Below, one piece after another: positions 25,176 to 34,314 of a stretch of DNA of 64,000 bases (position 1 is its first letter; the number at the start of each line of letters is the position of its first letter). Position numbers and translations under genes: made by a program. Source of the stretch: Acidobacteriota bacterium (GTDB lineage: Bacteria; Acidobacteriota; Holophagae; Holophagales; Holophagaceae); contig JACQZU010000024.1 of assembly GCA_016213735.1 (NCBI GenBank), positions 1-64,000 of the forward strand. Reading direction: 5' to 3'. The notes under the pieces are model-generated. The model worked only from the letters and a program-made list of their open reading frames with translations, was not told where the DNA came from and searched no databases.

Positions 25176-25730
25176 TCAGATCCGAAGCGACAGTTCCGCC
25201 GCGTGCTCGTCCTGCTCCTTCAACTGGTCATACAGCAGGAGGTACCAGCCCACGGCTGCGAGCAGGGCGTGGTGCCATGGTTTGCGGGGCGTCAGGCCCA
25301 GTTCCACCTCGCCCAGCCCGGAGCCCCTTGATCCCGCCCTCCAGGCGTCCCGGATGGCGTGGATCCGGACCAGGGGCATTCCCTCGGGGTCCATGAAGAC
25401 CCCGCCGGGACGGAGGTCCTGGAGCCAGGACCAGTGGAAGTCCGTCCCGTCCTTGAACTGGAGCCGGCCGTGCCGGAGGGCGTGGGGATGGAAGACCGCC
25501 AGGTTCTCGTGGGATCCCTCCTCCCGCAGGGTGACGAGCGGGGCCATCAGGCCCATGTGCCTCAGGGTCCATGCGCCCTCGGCCGTCTCGATCCTGGCCA
25601 GGCCGTTCACCTTGTCCAGGAATTCGAGCCTTGCCACGGAGTCCTCCTTGGCCCGCAACTCGAAGGCCTCCGCCTTGCCGTCCGGGTGCCACGCCAGCAG
25701 GACGGCTTTCAGATCGGTGAGTGATTTCAT
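25176..25730 (-). CDS. hypothetical protein, LURP/tubby-like in character
   Basis: This 184-residue protein is not firmly recognised. It is made of alternating strands with charged turns (KAEAFELRAKEDSVARLEF, then GLARIETAEGAWTL) and a short hydrophobic helix near the C-terminus (HHALLAAVGWYLLLYDQL). The strand pattern resembles the tubby/LURP-one fold, but that is a guess. No signal peptide. It converges with the HU gene and diverges from the C45-like gene. Confidence 0.6.
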   Translation of the reverse strand: MKSLTDLKAVLLAWHPDGKAEAFELRAKEDSVARLEFLDKVNGLARIETAEGAWTLRHMGLMAPLVTLREEGSHENLAVFHPHALRHGRLQFKDGTDFHWSWLQDLRPGGVFMDPEGMPLVRIHAIRDAWRAGSRGSGLGEVELGLTPRKPWHHALLAAVGWYLLLYDQLKEQDEHAAELSLRI

Positions 25731-25850
25731 GTCATCCCCCTTTTTCCTGCGGGGAATCGTCCTCGCAGGGGAAATGTACGGCCCGCGGGGAGGGTGGGGT
25801 ATCCATCGCAAAACGAGGCACCACCTGGAACAATGGAGCCGGAGTTCCCC

Positions 25851-28800
25851 ATGACGATCCTCCGTTTGGCCCTCACCTCCGTCCTCCTCTGCCTGGCCTG
25901 CACGGCCGCGGAACCCTCCGTCCAAAAACCGGGGGGCTGGTCCATGGCGGAGGCGCCCAAGGGCGCCACGCTGGCCAGGGAGGCCGGCGGCCTGCGCATT
26001 GCGGCGGCGCCTGAAGGCTCGGAGATCACGGTGGGTTCCTCCCCCGTGCAGCTCGCCGTGGGGCAGCTCTATCGGCTATCCGCCACCATCCGCACCGAGG
26101 GCGTCCGGGCGGACCGTGAGGCGCGGTACCCCACGGCCCTGGGGGCCTGCCTCTCCATGGAGAGTTTTCCCTTCACCAACGCCTCGCCCCAGGTGGCGGG
26201 AACCCGGGAACAGAAGGTGGAACTGCTCTTCCTGGCCCTCGCGGGCAGGGACCGCGTGCAGCTCCACCTGGGCCGCAACGGAAAAGCCTGGGGCCGCGCG
26301 TGGTTCCGGGATGTCCGCGTGGAGAAGGTGGAGGACGTCACGGCCTTCATCCCCATGGAGACCGTTCGCTGGGCGGGGAAGGGCTACCGCTACGACATGG
26401 GGGGCTGGATCTTCGTGCACATCGAGGGCGAGCCCTACGCCCGCGGACGCCAGTACGGCGAGCTGGTGGCCTCCGAGATCGTGGCCTACATGAACAAGCT
26501 GGGGATCCAGAAGAACGCCGCGGATCCTTCCAAGGGCTGGCAGCAGATCCGCCTGATGAGCGACGCCCTCTTCTTCCGTAAATACGACCTGGAGTACCTC
26601 GAGGAAATGAAGGGCATCGCCGAGGGCGCCCACAAGGGCGGGGCGAAGTTCCGGGGCCGGGACCTTGATCTCCTGGACATCGTGGCCCTCAACAGCGTGG
26701 TGGACGCGGACTACGTGGAATCGGCGCTTCGGGTGACGCCCTCGCCCTTGGCCAACCGAACCTTCATGAAGGGGGAGGACGAGGCGGAGCATGGCGGCAA
26801 GGGCGACCATTGCTCCTCCTTCGTGGCCACCCAATCGGCCACGAAGGACGGCCGCTTCGTCATGGGTCAGATGTTCATGTGGAACGGCTACACCGGCGTG
26901 CACTGGGACCTGATGGTGGACGTGGCCCCGGCCCAGGGGCACCGCCTGGTTTACCAGACCTTCCCCGGTGGGCTGCACAGTGGCGCGGACTGGTACATCA
27001 ATTCGGCGGGCCTCGTCATCGGCGAGACCACCGTGGGCCAGACCCCCTTCGATCCCGAGGGCACGCCCCAGAGCAACCGCATCCGCAAGGCCGCCCAGTA
27101 TGCCTCCAGCATCGACGAGGCGGCGAAGATCCTCACGGAGAAGAACAACGGACTCTACACCAACGACTGGACGATGGCCGATGCCAAGACCCAGGAGGGT
27201 GCCTGCTTCCTCCTGGGTACGAAGAAGGCCCGGCTGTGGCGCACGGGCAATGGCGACACCCCCGGCAGGCTGAAGGACTTCATCTGGGCCAACAACAACA
27301 ACCGGGACCTGGAGGTGCGGTCCGAGTACGGCCCCAACGCCGAGAACGCCCCGGTGGACCTGGCCTTCAACACCTGGAACCGGGACATCGCCTTCCAGGA
27401 GGCTTTCCGGGCCCACGGGAAGGGCGGCTTCGACATCCCCACCGCCGCCCGGGTCATGGCCTCCAGCCCCATCAACCGGCCCCACGCCTGCGATGCCAAG
27501 CTCACCACCGGGGAGATGGCGGAAAAGCTCATGTTCCTGGCCCACTTCGGCAAGACCACCCAGCGCGAGAAATGGGTGGGCGGACGCTGGATCCAGGACC
27601 TGCCCGGGGCCACCCCCCACCTGACCCTGGGCTACACGGCCTTCAGCCCCGTGTGGATCACCGGGAAGCTCCAGGCGGCCAAGGCTTCCTGGAAGCCCGC
27701 TGTCGAGGCCAAGGCGCCTCCCCGGCCCGAGCTGGGTGGCGCCCGGGAGGCCTGGAGCTTTCCCCGGCGCCTGCTGTGGAACGGAACGGTGCTGCCTGCC
27801 TCGGATGCGGACAACTGGTTCGTGAGCGCCTCGGCGGCCTACTGGCAGATGTTGAGGCGCCTGCCCGAGGATCCTTCCAAAGCCTTCGAAACGCTTCGGG
27901 AAGACCTGGCGGACCTCGCGGTGCGCCACGCCTGGCTGGCTCAGCGGGAGGGTGCCGCCGCCCCCGCGGCCACCGCCACCGCCTACGACAGGTACGGGAC
28001 CTACCAGATCCCCCGGATCCGGGGCCTCTTCGCCCTCCACCAGCTCCGTTTGCACCTGGGGAATGCCACCTTCTCCCGGGCCATGCGGGCCGCCCACGAC
28101 CGTTTCGCGGGGAAGCGTGCGGGGACCGACGCGATCCTGGCGGCCCTCTCGGAGGGGGCGGGCCGGGATGTCCGGGGCATCCTGGCCCCCTGGTTCGAAA
28201 AAGGGGTCCTTCCTTCCCCCCGAATCTCCGCTTCCGTCCAGGCGGTGGAAGGAGCCTTCGAAGTGGCCCTGGAGGTGGCCCAGGCCGGCACGGCCTTCCC
28301 CTTCGTGGTCTTCGCGGAGATCCAAACGGAGAAGGCCTCCCGGCTGGAGCGGCTGGAAGGGAAGGGTGCCCTCGCCCGGTTCACCCTCCGCTGTGTGGAC
28401 AAGCCCTTGCGGCTGGTGTTCAACGCTGGGCATGACCTGGCCCAGGACCGGGCGAACCCCTTCGCTCCGGGCAACCTGCTGGACGACTGGAGCCGTGGCC
28501 TGATGGTGCACGGAACCAGCCGCGCCCCGGAGGCTCAGCGGAGCCTCGCCCTGCAGTGGCGTGACGCCCTGGCGGACAACATGACGGAAGTGCTGCTGCC
28601 CCTGGCCTCCGATGCGGCGCCCACGGACGAAGAACTGAAGTCCAGGGACCTCGTGATCCTCGGGGGTCCCGCGGACAACGCCCTGGCGGCCCGGATGGCG
28701 GCGGAAGGGAAGTGGCCCATCGACTCCGGGCCGGGCTTCTTCCGTTGGGAGGGGCGCCTCCTCGCCCGGCCCGAGGACGGCCTGCTGGCGACCTTTCCCA

Positions 28801-28973
28801 ATCCCTGGAATCCCGCCCGGAGCTTGACGATCCTCCAGGCCAACAGCGCCCTCCAGCTCTATCACATGACCCGGAGCATCCCCCGGGGCCTGCCCCAGTG
28901 GGCCCTGTACCGGGGGGCCGAGGTGGCCAGGAAGGGCAACACCCTTCCCGGAGGCACCGAGGTGAAGTTCTGA
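25851..28973 (+). CDS. large secreted C45-like acyltransferase/hydrolase with M1-peptidase-like C-terminal region
   Basis: This is a 1040-residue exported protein. A signal peptide (1-20) is followed by a beta-sandwich-like N-terminal module, then from about residue 180 a C45/phospholipase-B-like Ntn-hydrolase region. The candidate nucleophile is Cys321 in DHCSSF, expected to be freed by autocleavage as in that superfamily; PGGLHSGADWYINSAGLVIGET follows. About residues 700-800 look like the C-terminal part of M1 aminopeptidases (GTYQIPRIRGLFALHQLRLH, LAPWFEKGVLPSPRIS) but without HExxH. Substrate unknown. GGAG precedes the ATG. The next gene follows after 13 bases. Confidence 0.75.
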   Translation: MTILRLALTSVLLCLACTAAEPSVQKPGGWSMAEAPKGATLAREAGGLRIAAAPEGSEITVGSSPVQLAVGQLYRLSATIRTEGVRADREARYPTALGACLSMESFPFTNASPQVAGTREQKVELLFLALAGRDRVQLHLGRNGKAWGRAWFRDVRVEKVEDVTAFIPMETVRWAGKGYRYDMGGWIFVHIEGEPYARGRQYGELVASEIVAYMNKLGIQKNAADPSKGWQQIRLMSDALFFRKYDLEYLEEMKGIAEGAHKGGAKFRGRDLDLLDIVALNSVVDADYVESALRVTPSPLANRTFMKGEDEAEHGGKGDHCSSFVATQSATKDGRFVMGQMFMWNGYTGVHWDLMVDVAPAQGHRLVYQTFPGGLHSGADWYINSAGLVIGETTVGQTPFDPEGTPQSNRIRKAAQYASSIDEAAKILTEKNNGLYTNDWTMADAKTQEGACFLLGTKKARLWRTGNGDTPGRLKDFIWANNNNRDLEVRSEYGPNAENAPVDLAFNTWNRDIAFQEAFRAHGKGGFDIPTAARVMASSPINRPHACDAKLTTGEMAEKLMFLAHFGKTTQREKWVGGRWIQDLPGATPHLTLGYTAFSPVWITGKLQAAKASWKPAVEAKAPPRPELGGAREAWSFPRRLLWNGTVLPASDADNWFVSASAAYWQMLRRLPEDPSKAFETLREDLADLAVRHAWLAQREGAAAPAATATAYDRYGTYQIPRIRGLFALHQLRLHLGNATFSRAMRAAHDRFAGKRAGTDAILAALSEGAGRDVRGILAPWFEKGVLPSPRISASVQAVEGAFEVALEVAQAGTAFPFVVFAEIQTEKASRLERLEGKGALARFTLRCVDKPLRLVFNAGHDLAQDRANPFAPGNLLDDWSRGLMVHGTSRAPEAQRSLALQWRDALADNMTEVLLPLASDAAPTDEELKSRDLVILGGPADNALAARMAAEGKWPIDSGPGFFRWEGRLLARPEDGLLATFPNPWNPARSLTILQANSALQLYHMTRSIPRGLPQWALYRGAEVARKGNTLPGGTEVKF

Positions 28974-28986
28974 TCCCGATGCCATC

Positions 28987-30111
28987 ATGGAGCCCATGCG
29001 CCGCCTGGCCTGGCTCCTTCCGCTCGGGATCGCCGCCGCCATCGCGGCGCTGAGCCACCGCACCAGCCTTCCCCTGGACCTCTCTCTGCCCCACGGCCTG
29101 GACAAGGTGGCGCACTTCCTGGCCTTCGGCACCCTGGCCTTCAGCCTCGACCTTGCCATGGCCCAGCAGGGGAGCCGACCCCCGTACCGCAGGCACCTCC
29201 TGGTCTTCGTGGGGGTGGCCCTCTACGGGCTCCTGGACGAATGGCACCAGTCCTTCTTTCCTGGACGGGAGGCCTCTCTTGGGGACTGGGTGGCGGATGC
29301 CATCGGGGGGATGGCGGGCCTCGCCGCCCGAACCCTTCCCCTCCTGGGCTCCCGCCGCCTGGGGACTCTCTCTTGGCAGCAGGGCCTCGCCCGGCGACCC
29401 GATCCCGCCCGGCCCCTCATCCTCGTGGCGGACCCCCACTGGGCCGGGGAGCGCCCGGGGCTGGCCGAAGCGGCCGCCGCCAACCCCCGGGCGGACTGGC
29501 TCTTCCTGGGGGATCTGTTCGATGTGTGGATCGGACTGCCCGGCCTCGAGGGGGAGGCCCAAGCGGGATTCCTGGCCTGGGTGGACGCACGGCGGGCCGA
29601 GGGCGCCTGGGTGGGTCTCTGGACCGGGAACCGGGAATTCTTCCTGGACCGCCACGCGGGCCGCTTCGACCTCATCGGGGAGGGGACCGGCGGCGGGCTG
29701 CCCGAGGAGGGCCTCGCCTTCGAACACGGGGACCTGGTCAACCCCGCGGACTGGAAATACCGCCTCTGGCACCTGGTCTCCCGCAGCGGCTTCTCTTGGC
29801 TGGCCGTGCGGGTCTTGCCTGCCCCGGCGGCCCGGCGCCTGGCCGCCTCCCTGGAACGCCGCCTCCGCACCGCCAACCGGGACTACAAACTGGATTTCCC
29901 CCGGGAGGCCTTCGCACGGGCCGCTGGGGAGCACGCCGGGCGGCGCTTCCTGACGGGCCACTTCCACACCCTGGAGACGGTGGAGAACGGCACGGCGCTG
30001 CCCTGGGCCCACCAGGGCACCTTCATGCTCTGGCTTGGAGGGAAGCTGGAGCCCTTGCCCGCCCCGGGGATCGCTTCAACCCTGGGGGGACCGGGCGGTC
30101 CAAGGTCCTGA
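28987..30111 (+). CDS. VanZ-like membrane domain fused to LpxH-like metallophosphoesterase
   Basis: This is a 374-residue protein. Residues 1-120 are a VanZ-like membrane domain (DKVAHFLAFGTLAF, LLDEWHQSFFPGREASLGDWVAD). Residues 140-360 are a metallophosphoesterase with the metal-binding order of LpxH: ADPHW (about 148), GDLFDVW (177), GNREFF (216; LpxH has GNRDF), HGD (248) and GHFHTLE (325). LpxH cleaves UDP-diacylglucosamine in lipid A synthesis, so a lipid A or related phospho-lipid substrate is possible. The fusion is unusual. Start could also be the ATG at 28996. Confidence 0.8.
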   Translation: MEPMRRLAWLLPLGIAAAIAALSHRTSLPLDLSLPHGLDKVAHFLAFGTLAFSLDLAMAQQGSRPPYRRHLLVFVGVALYGLLDEWHQSFFPGREASLGDWVADAIGGMAGLAARTLPLLGSRRLGTLSWQQGLARRPDPARPLILVADPHWAGERPGLAEAAAANPRADWLFLGDLFDVWIGLPGLEGEAQAGFLAWVDARRAEGAWVGLWTGNREFFLDRHAGRFDLIGEGTGGGLPEEGLAFEHGDLVNPADWKYRLWHLVSRSGFSWLAVRVLPAPAARRLAASLERRLRTANRDYKLDFPREAFARAAGEHAGRRFLTGHFHTLETVENGTALPWAHQGTFMLWLGGKLEPLPAPGIASTLGGPGGPRS

Positions 30112-30133
30112 GAACGAATCGCGGGAGGATGCC

Positions 30134-30700
30134 GTGAAATCCTTGAAACTCGTGGCCAGGGCCCTGCTGCTTGCCGTCCTGGCGGCCTGCATCGGCTACT
30201 CCGTCAAATACGACTTCGACCCCGGGGCCAACTTCAAGAGCTACCGGAGCTTCGACTGGTACGCCGCCAGCAAGGCCGCCAAGGCCAAGTCCCAGGGCCA
30301 GGCGAGCCCCCTGGTGGACAAGCGGGTGCGCCTGGCGGTGGAGCAGCAGCTCGTCGCCAAGGGCTACCGCCTGGAGACCCAGGGCGACCCGGACTTTCTC
30401 GTGACCTACTACCCCGTATTCCGAAACCGCCAGGTTCGCACCCGCACCACCGTGGGGACCGGGGGCTGGGGCTGGCACCGCCCCTGGGGCTATCGGGTGG
30501 GGGCCCGCTTCACCACCGCCGAGACCCACAACTACCGCGAAGGGACCATCATCCTGGAGATCGTGGACTTCCGGACCGACCAGCTGGTGTGGCACGGCGC
30601 GGCCCAGGGCGCCCTCACGGGCCTGGACAACCCCGAGGAGGCCCAGCAGCAGATCAGTCAGGCGGTCCGGGACCTTCTGGAGAAGTTCCCCCCGCGCTGA
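30134..30700 (+). CDS. DUF4136 domain lipoprotein
   Basis: This is a 188-residue protein with a GTG start after GGGAGGA. The leader ends in LAAC, which fits a lipobox, and is followed by YDFDPGANFKSYRSFDWY, the mark of DUF4136 proteins. The body carries a Gly/Trp-rich strand (GTGGWGWHRPWGYRVG) and a final region that includes LVWHGAAQGAL. Such lipoproteins occur in outer-membrane neighbourhoods; function unknown. It follows the VanZ-LpxH gene by 22 bases. Confidence 0.8.
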   Translation: MKSLKLVARALLLAVLAACIGYSVKYDFDPGANFKSYRSFDWYAASKAAKAKSQGQASPLVDKRVRLAVEQQLVAKGYRLETQGDPDFLVTYYPVFRNRQVRTRTTVGTGGWGWHRPWGYRVGARFTTAETHNYREGTIILEIVDFRTDQLVWHGAAQGALTGLDNPEEAQQQISQAVRDLLEKFPPR

Positions 30701-30706
30701 TTCTGT

Positions 30707-30769
30707 CCGGGGGACCGGGCTGCGCTGGTTTGGGGCCAAGCGCAACGTGAGGAAACGGGTCCCCCCCGG
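30707..30769. terminator. two-stem structure between convergent genes
   Basis: CCGGGGGACC at 30707-30716 pairs with GGTCCCCCCCGG at 30758-30769 (two extra C), and TGCGCT at 30721-30726 pairs with AGCGCA at 30739-30744 inside. It lies between the stops of the DUF4136 gene and the kinase gene. Confidence 0.4.
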
Positions 30770-30778
30770 TGAGAATTC

Positions 30779-32893
30779 TCAGCGGGTCAGGGGCTGGAAT
30801 ACGAAGGAGATGTCCACGGTGCCCGGGGCGGGGCGGCCGTTGCGCTGGCCCGGGGAGAAGCGGCTCTTCTGCGCCGCTTCCACGGCGGCCTCGTTGAATC
30901 CGTAGGGCCCGGAAACCCCCTCCAGGACCTGGACCTGCTGGGGTCGGCCGGCCTCGTCCACCTGGACCCGGACGCGGACCCGATGGGCCTTGTTGGGCTC
31001 GAAACGCATCACCCTTGCCCGGGAGGGAAACTCCGGAAGGGCCTGCTGCATCAGGCTTGGGGGGAAGCTGGGCCCGTTCTCGGGTTCGGCCTTCGTGGGG
31101 GCGGGGGGCGCCTGGGGCGGCGTGGAAACTGGGGCGGGCGAGGAAACGGGGGGCGAAGCCGGCACCTGGGCCGGGGGCGCTTGAGGAGGGGCGGACTTGT
31201 TTCCGGGGGGGGCCGCGGGTACCGGACCCTTGGGCGGGGTCTGGGGCGTGGAGGGCTTGCCTTGCTCCCGGAGCTTCCGGATGCGCTCCTCCTCCTGCTG
31301 GATCCGGGCCTTCAGTTCCTCTTCGCGCTTTTGCATGGCCAGGAGCTCGGGATCCTGGGGGGCCGCGGCCACCAGCTCCACCACACCAAGGTCCCGGTCC
31401 TGGGGCAGGAGGGCAATCTTGCGGGCCTCGTAGCCCGGGAGGGTCAATTCAAGGCTGCCCGCCCGCTTGGCCACCTTGGCCTTGGTCAGGGGCGTGGTTC
31501 CGAGGTCCTTGCCATCCACCCGGACCAGGGCCCCGGAGGGTTTGCTGTCCAGGCTCAGCTCCCTGGACCCGAAGCCCAGGGCCCGGACCCCGAAGAAGAC
31601 CGCCACCAGGATGAGGAGGGCTCCGGTGGCTGAGGCCGCCACGGCCAGGAGGGTTCTCCGCCCCTCCCGGGCGGGGGCTGGGGACGGGGGAGTCGCGGAG
31701 ACGGTCGGGGGCGGTGGCCGCTGGGGCCCCGACTCGGGGCGGGGCCCAGCGGCGGCGGGAGCGGGTTCGGGTACGGCTCGGGTGGCCAACTCCCCGGAAC
31801 CCCTGCGCGGGGAAGGCTCGGGCGGCGGGGTGGGCGTCCGGGGCAAGGGTGCGGCGGTGGGGAGAGGAAGGGGGGTCGGGGTCCGGGCGACGGCCGTGCC
31901 TCCGACCGGGGCGGAGGAGGGACGCGGGGTCGGAGGACGCTGCAGCGGCGTCCCGGCGCCGGGGATGGGGGCTCCCGAAGGCAGGGGGGTCTGTCCGGCC
32001 GGCACGGGGCCCCCGCCCAGGTGCGCTCCGGTCAAGCTGGCGTCCTCCCCGGCCAGGAGGGTGGAGAGCTTGGCCCGGTAGCTGGCGTTGATGGGGTAGG
32101 CCTGGATCAGGGCCGCCATGAAGCTGTAGAGGTCGGGGTAGCGGTCCTTGGGATTCTTGGCCAGGGCCTTGAGGAAGACGGCCCTGGGCGCCGGCGCGAC
32201 GTGCTCGGGGACGGCCGGGGGCTCATTGACGATGCGCAGCAGGGTGGAGGCCACGCTGTCCCCCTTGAAGGGGAGGCTGCCGGTGAGGAGTTCGAAGGCC
32301 GTCACCGCCAGCGCGTAACAGTCCGTGGCGGAGGAAGCCTCGGCGTCCACCAGCAGCTCCGGCGCGATGTAGGAGGGCGTCCCGAACACCCCGCCCACGG
32401 TGGTGAGGCGGCTCTCGCCGGTGCGGGCGATGCCGAAATCGGTGATCTTCACCCGACCGTCCCGGCCCACCAGGATGTTCTCGGGCTTGATGTCCCGGTG
32501 GACGATGCCGAGGGCCTCCGCGGCCATGAGGCCCCGGGCGCCTTGCACCAGGATGCGCAGGGCGGCCTCCAGGGAGAGTGCCTGGGACTGGATGAGGGCC
32601 GCCAGGCTGGAGCCCTCAACATATTCCATGGCGATGAAGGGGCCCGCGTGCTCGTCCTGTCCCACGTCGTGGACCGTGATGATGTTGGGGTGGTTCAGCT
32701 TGGCGGAGACCTCCGCCTCCCGCTGGAAGCGCTCCAGGGCGTGGGCGAAGCCCGCTCCTCCCTCGTGGACCACCTTGATCACCACCTGGCGCTTGAGGAG
32801 GGGGTCGAAGGCGAGGTACACGGTCCCCATGCCCCCCCGGCCCAGCATGCTCTGGACCTGGTAGCGCCCGATGGCCTTGGGATCTGGCGGCAT
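30779..32893 (-). CDS. Ser/Thr protein kinase with PEGA domain and TonB-like C-terminal domain
   Basis: This is a 704-residue protein. Residues 8-270 are a PknB-type kinase: GRGGMGTVY loop, VIKV Lys, HRDIKPEN catalytic loop, DFGIA. A Pro-rich linker (270-412) leads to one membrane segment (about 415-440), a PEGA domain (441-501, SKPSGALVRVDGKDLGTTPL), a coiled coil with charged repeats (504-545), a Pro/Ala linker, and a TonB C-terminal domain (611-704, VRVRVQVDEAGRPQQVQVL). So a cytoplasmic kinase is joined to a periplasmic TonB-like end. Start ATG at MPPDPK; an earlier ATG has no ribosome site. Confidence 0.85.
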   Translation of the reverse strand: MPPDPKAIGRYQVQSMLGRGGMGTVYLAFDPLLKRQVVIKVVHEGGAGFAHALERFQREAEVSAKLNHPNIITVHDVGQDEHAGPFIAMEYVEGSSLAALIQSQALSLEAALRILVQGARGLMAAEALGIVHRDIKPENILVGRDGRVKITDFGIARTGESRLTTVGGVFGTPSYIAPELLVDAEASSATDCYALAVTAFELLTGSLPFKGDSVASTLLRIVNEPPAVPEHVAPAPRAVFLKALAKNPKDRYPDLYSFMAALIQAYPINASYRAKLSTLLAGEDASLTGAHLGGGPVPAGQTPLPSGAPIPGAGTPLQRPPTPRPSSAPVGGTAVARTPTPLPLPTAAPLPRTPTPPPEPSPRRGSGELATRAVPEPAPAAAGPRPESGPQRPPPPTVSATPPSPAPAREGRRTLLAVAASATGALLILVAVFFGVRALGFGSRELSLDSKPSGALVRVDGKDLGTTPLTKAKVAKRAGSLELTLPGYEARKIALLPQDRDLGVVELVAAAPQDPELLAMQKREEELKARIQQEEERIRKLREQGKPSTPQTPPKGPVPAAPPGNKSAPPQAPPAQVPASPPVSSPAPVSTPPQAPPAPTKAEPENGPSFPPSLMQQALPEFPSRARVMRFEPNKAHRVRVRVQVDEAGRPQQVQVLEGVSGPYGFNEAAVEAAQKSRFSPGQRNGRPAPGTVDISFVFQPLTR

Positions 32894-33109
32894 GCCGGAC
32901 TCCAGGTGGGGTGGAGGGTGGGATGGTGGGCTTGTAGTGTCCCACAAGTCCCGCCGGGGAAAAATCCGGGGCGATTGTGGCCTTTCTGACCCTTCCCGGA
33001 GCCTGGGTCCCCCACCCCTGGAATGGGAGTCCCCTCCCTCGACCGGGGCCCCCCTGGACCCCGCCGCCCCCCCCCGGGGGGCAGGTTCTTCCCCCCACGG
33101 AGGGGAGCC

Positions 33110-33988
33110 TCACCCTTCCTGAAGCAGCTTCGGAAGGATCTTGGCCGGGACCTTCGGCCGGATCTGCACCAGGGCCACGGCGGCGAGGATCACCGCCATG
33201 CCCAGGGCCATTCGGAGGTTGAAGGGTTCGTGGAGGAAGGCCACGCCCAGGAGGACCGCCACCAGGGGATTGAGGTACGCGTAGGTGCCCATCTTGCTGG
33301 GAGGCCAGGCCCGGGCCAGGTAGATGAAGGCGCTGTAGGCCGCGAGGCTCCCGAAGACCATGAGGTAGAGCACCGCCAGGCCGGCGCGCCAGGTGAGGGG
33401 ATGGTGGAGGAAGCCCCCGGTGAGGGGCGCGGCCACCAGGCCGATCGTCCCCCCCGCCAGCATCTGCACCGCCACCTGCCCGAAAAGCCCCCGGCCCTTC
33501 ACATGCCGCCGCCCGTGGAGGGTCCCCCAGGCCCACACCACCGTGGCGAGCAGGATCGCGAACACTCCCGTGAGCTTCATGGCGCCGCCCAGGGGGTTCA
33601 CCAGGATCGCCACCCCGGCCACCCCGAGCAGCAGGCCGCCCCAGCCCCGTGCGTCCAGCCGCTCGCCCCCCATCAGGCCGTAGAGAAGGGGCGTGATGGA
33701 GCAGATCACCGCCGCCACGCTGGAGGCCACCTCCTTCTCCGCCCAGGTCACCAGGGCGTTGGAGACCGAGAGGAGGAGGGCGCCCTGGACCACGAGGTGG
33801 CGGACCTCCTCCCGGGAGGGCAGGGGCTCCCCGGCGAGGCGGCTCAGCCCCAGGGCCGCCACCCCGGCCAGCAGGTAGCGGCTGGCCACCATCCCGTAGG
33901 GGGTGAAACTCTCGATGCCGACGGCGATGGCGAAGTAGGTGGAGCCCCACACCACCGCCACCACCCCGTAGGCGATCCAGGCGAGCAT
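33110..33988 (-). CDS. EamA/DMT family transporter
   Basis: This is a 292-residue inner-membrane protein with ten hydrophobic segments in two EamA repeats (WGSTYFAIAVGIESFTP; GTYAYLNPLVAVLLGV). Family members move metabolites such as amino acids; the adjacent Lrp-type regulator suggests amino-acid export, but that is inference. Its start overlaps the stop of the monooxygenase-like gene by one base. Confidence 0.85.
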   Translation of the reverse strand: MLAWIAYGVVAVVWGSTYFAIAVGIESFTPYGMVASRYLLAGVAALGLSRLAGEPLPSREEVRHLVVQGALLLSVSNALVTWAEKEVASSVAAVICSITPLLYGLMGGERLDARGWGGLLLGVAGVAILVNPLGGAMKLTGVFAILLATVVWAWGTLHGRRHVKGRGLFGQVAVQMLAGGTIGLVAAPLTGGFLHHPLTWRAGLAVLYLMVFGSLAAYSAFIYLARAWPPSKMGTYAYLNPLVAVLLGVAFLHEPFNLRMALGMAVILAAVALVQIRPKVPAKILPKLLQEG

Positions 33989-34314
33989 CAGACCCCCCCG
34001 AAGAAGGCCTGGCGCTCCACCCTGGCCACGCGCAGGGCGTAGGTGGCGTAGAAGCGTTCCCGGCCGAGGCGCTGCGCCTCACGGTGCTCGGCCACCGCCT
34101 TCCAGGCGAGGGCCGCGGCCTCATCCTTCCAGTAGCTCACGGTGAGGCCCAGGCCCCGCTCATCCCGGACGCTCTCCACACCCAGGAAGCCCGGCTGCAG
34201 GCGAGCCAGGGTGAGCATGCGCTCCGCCACCACCTCGTAGTCGAGCGCGTCGGCCCTGAGCAGGTTGGTGAAGATGACCGCCACGTAGGGGAGGTCGGGG
34301 GTCCGGGCGATCAT
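33988..34314 (-). CDS. antibiotic biosynthesis monooxygenase (ABM)-like protein
   Basis: This is a 108-residue dimeric ferredoxin-like-fold protein of the ABM family (YVAVIFTNLLRADALDYEVVAER; QPGFLGVESVRDERGLGLTVSYW). Several members act on haem or quinones, others have no known substrate. Overlaps both neighbours: ATGA with the Lrp gene upstream and one base with the transporter downstream. Likely one operon. Confidence 0.82.
   Translation of the reverse strand: MIARTPDLPYVAVIFTNLLRADALDYEVVAERMLTLARLQPGFLGVESVRDERGLGLTVSYWKDEAAALAWKAVAEHREAQRLGRERFYATYALRVARVERQAFFGGV

Noticed and set aside
26076-29159. Very long minus-strand open frame opposite the C45-like gene
   Set aside because: It mirrors the third-position GC of the real gene; composition is unlike a protein and no motif is seen.
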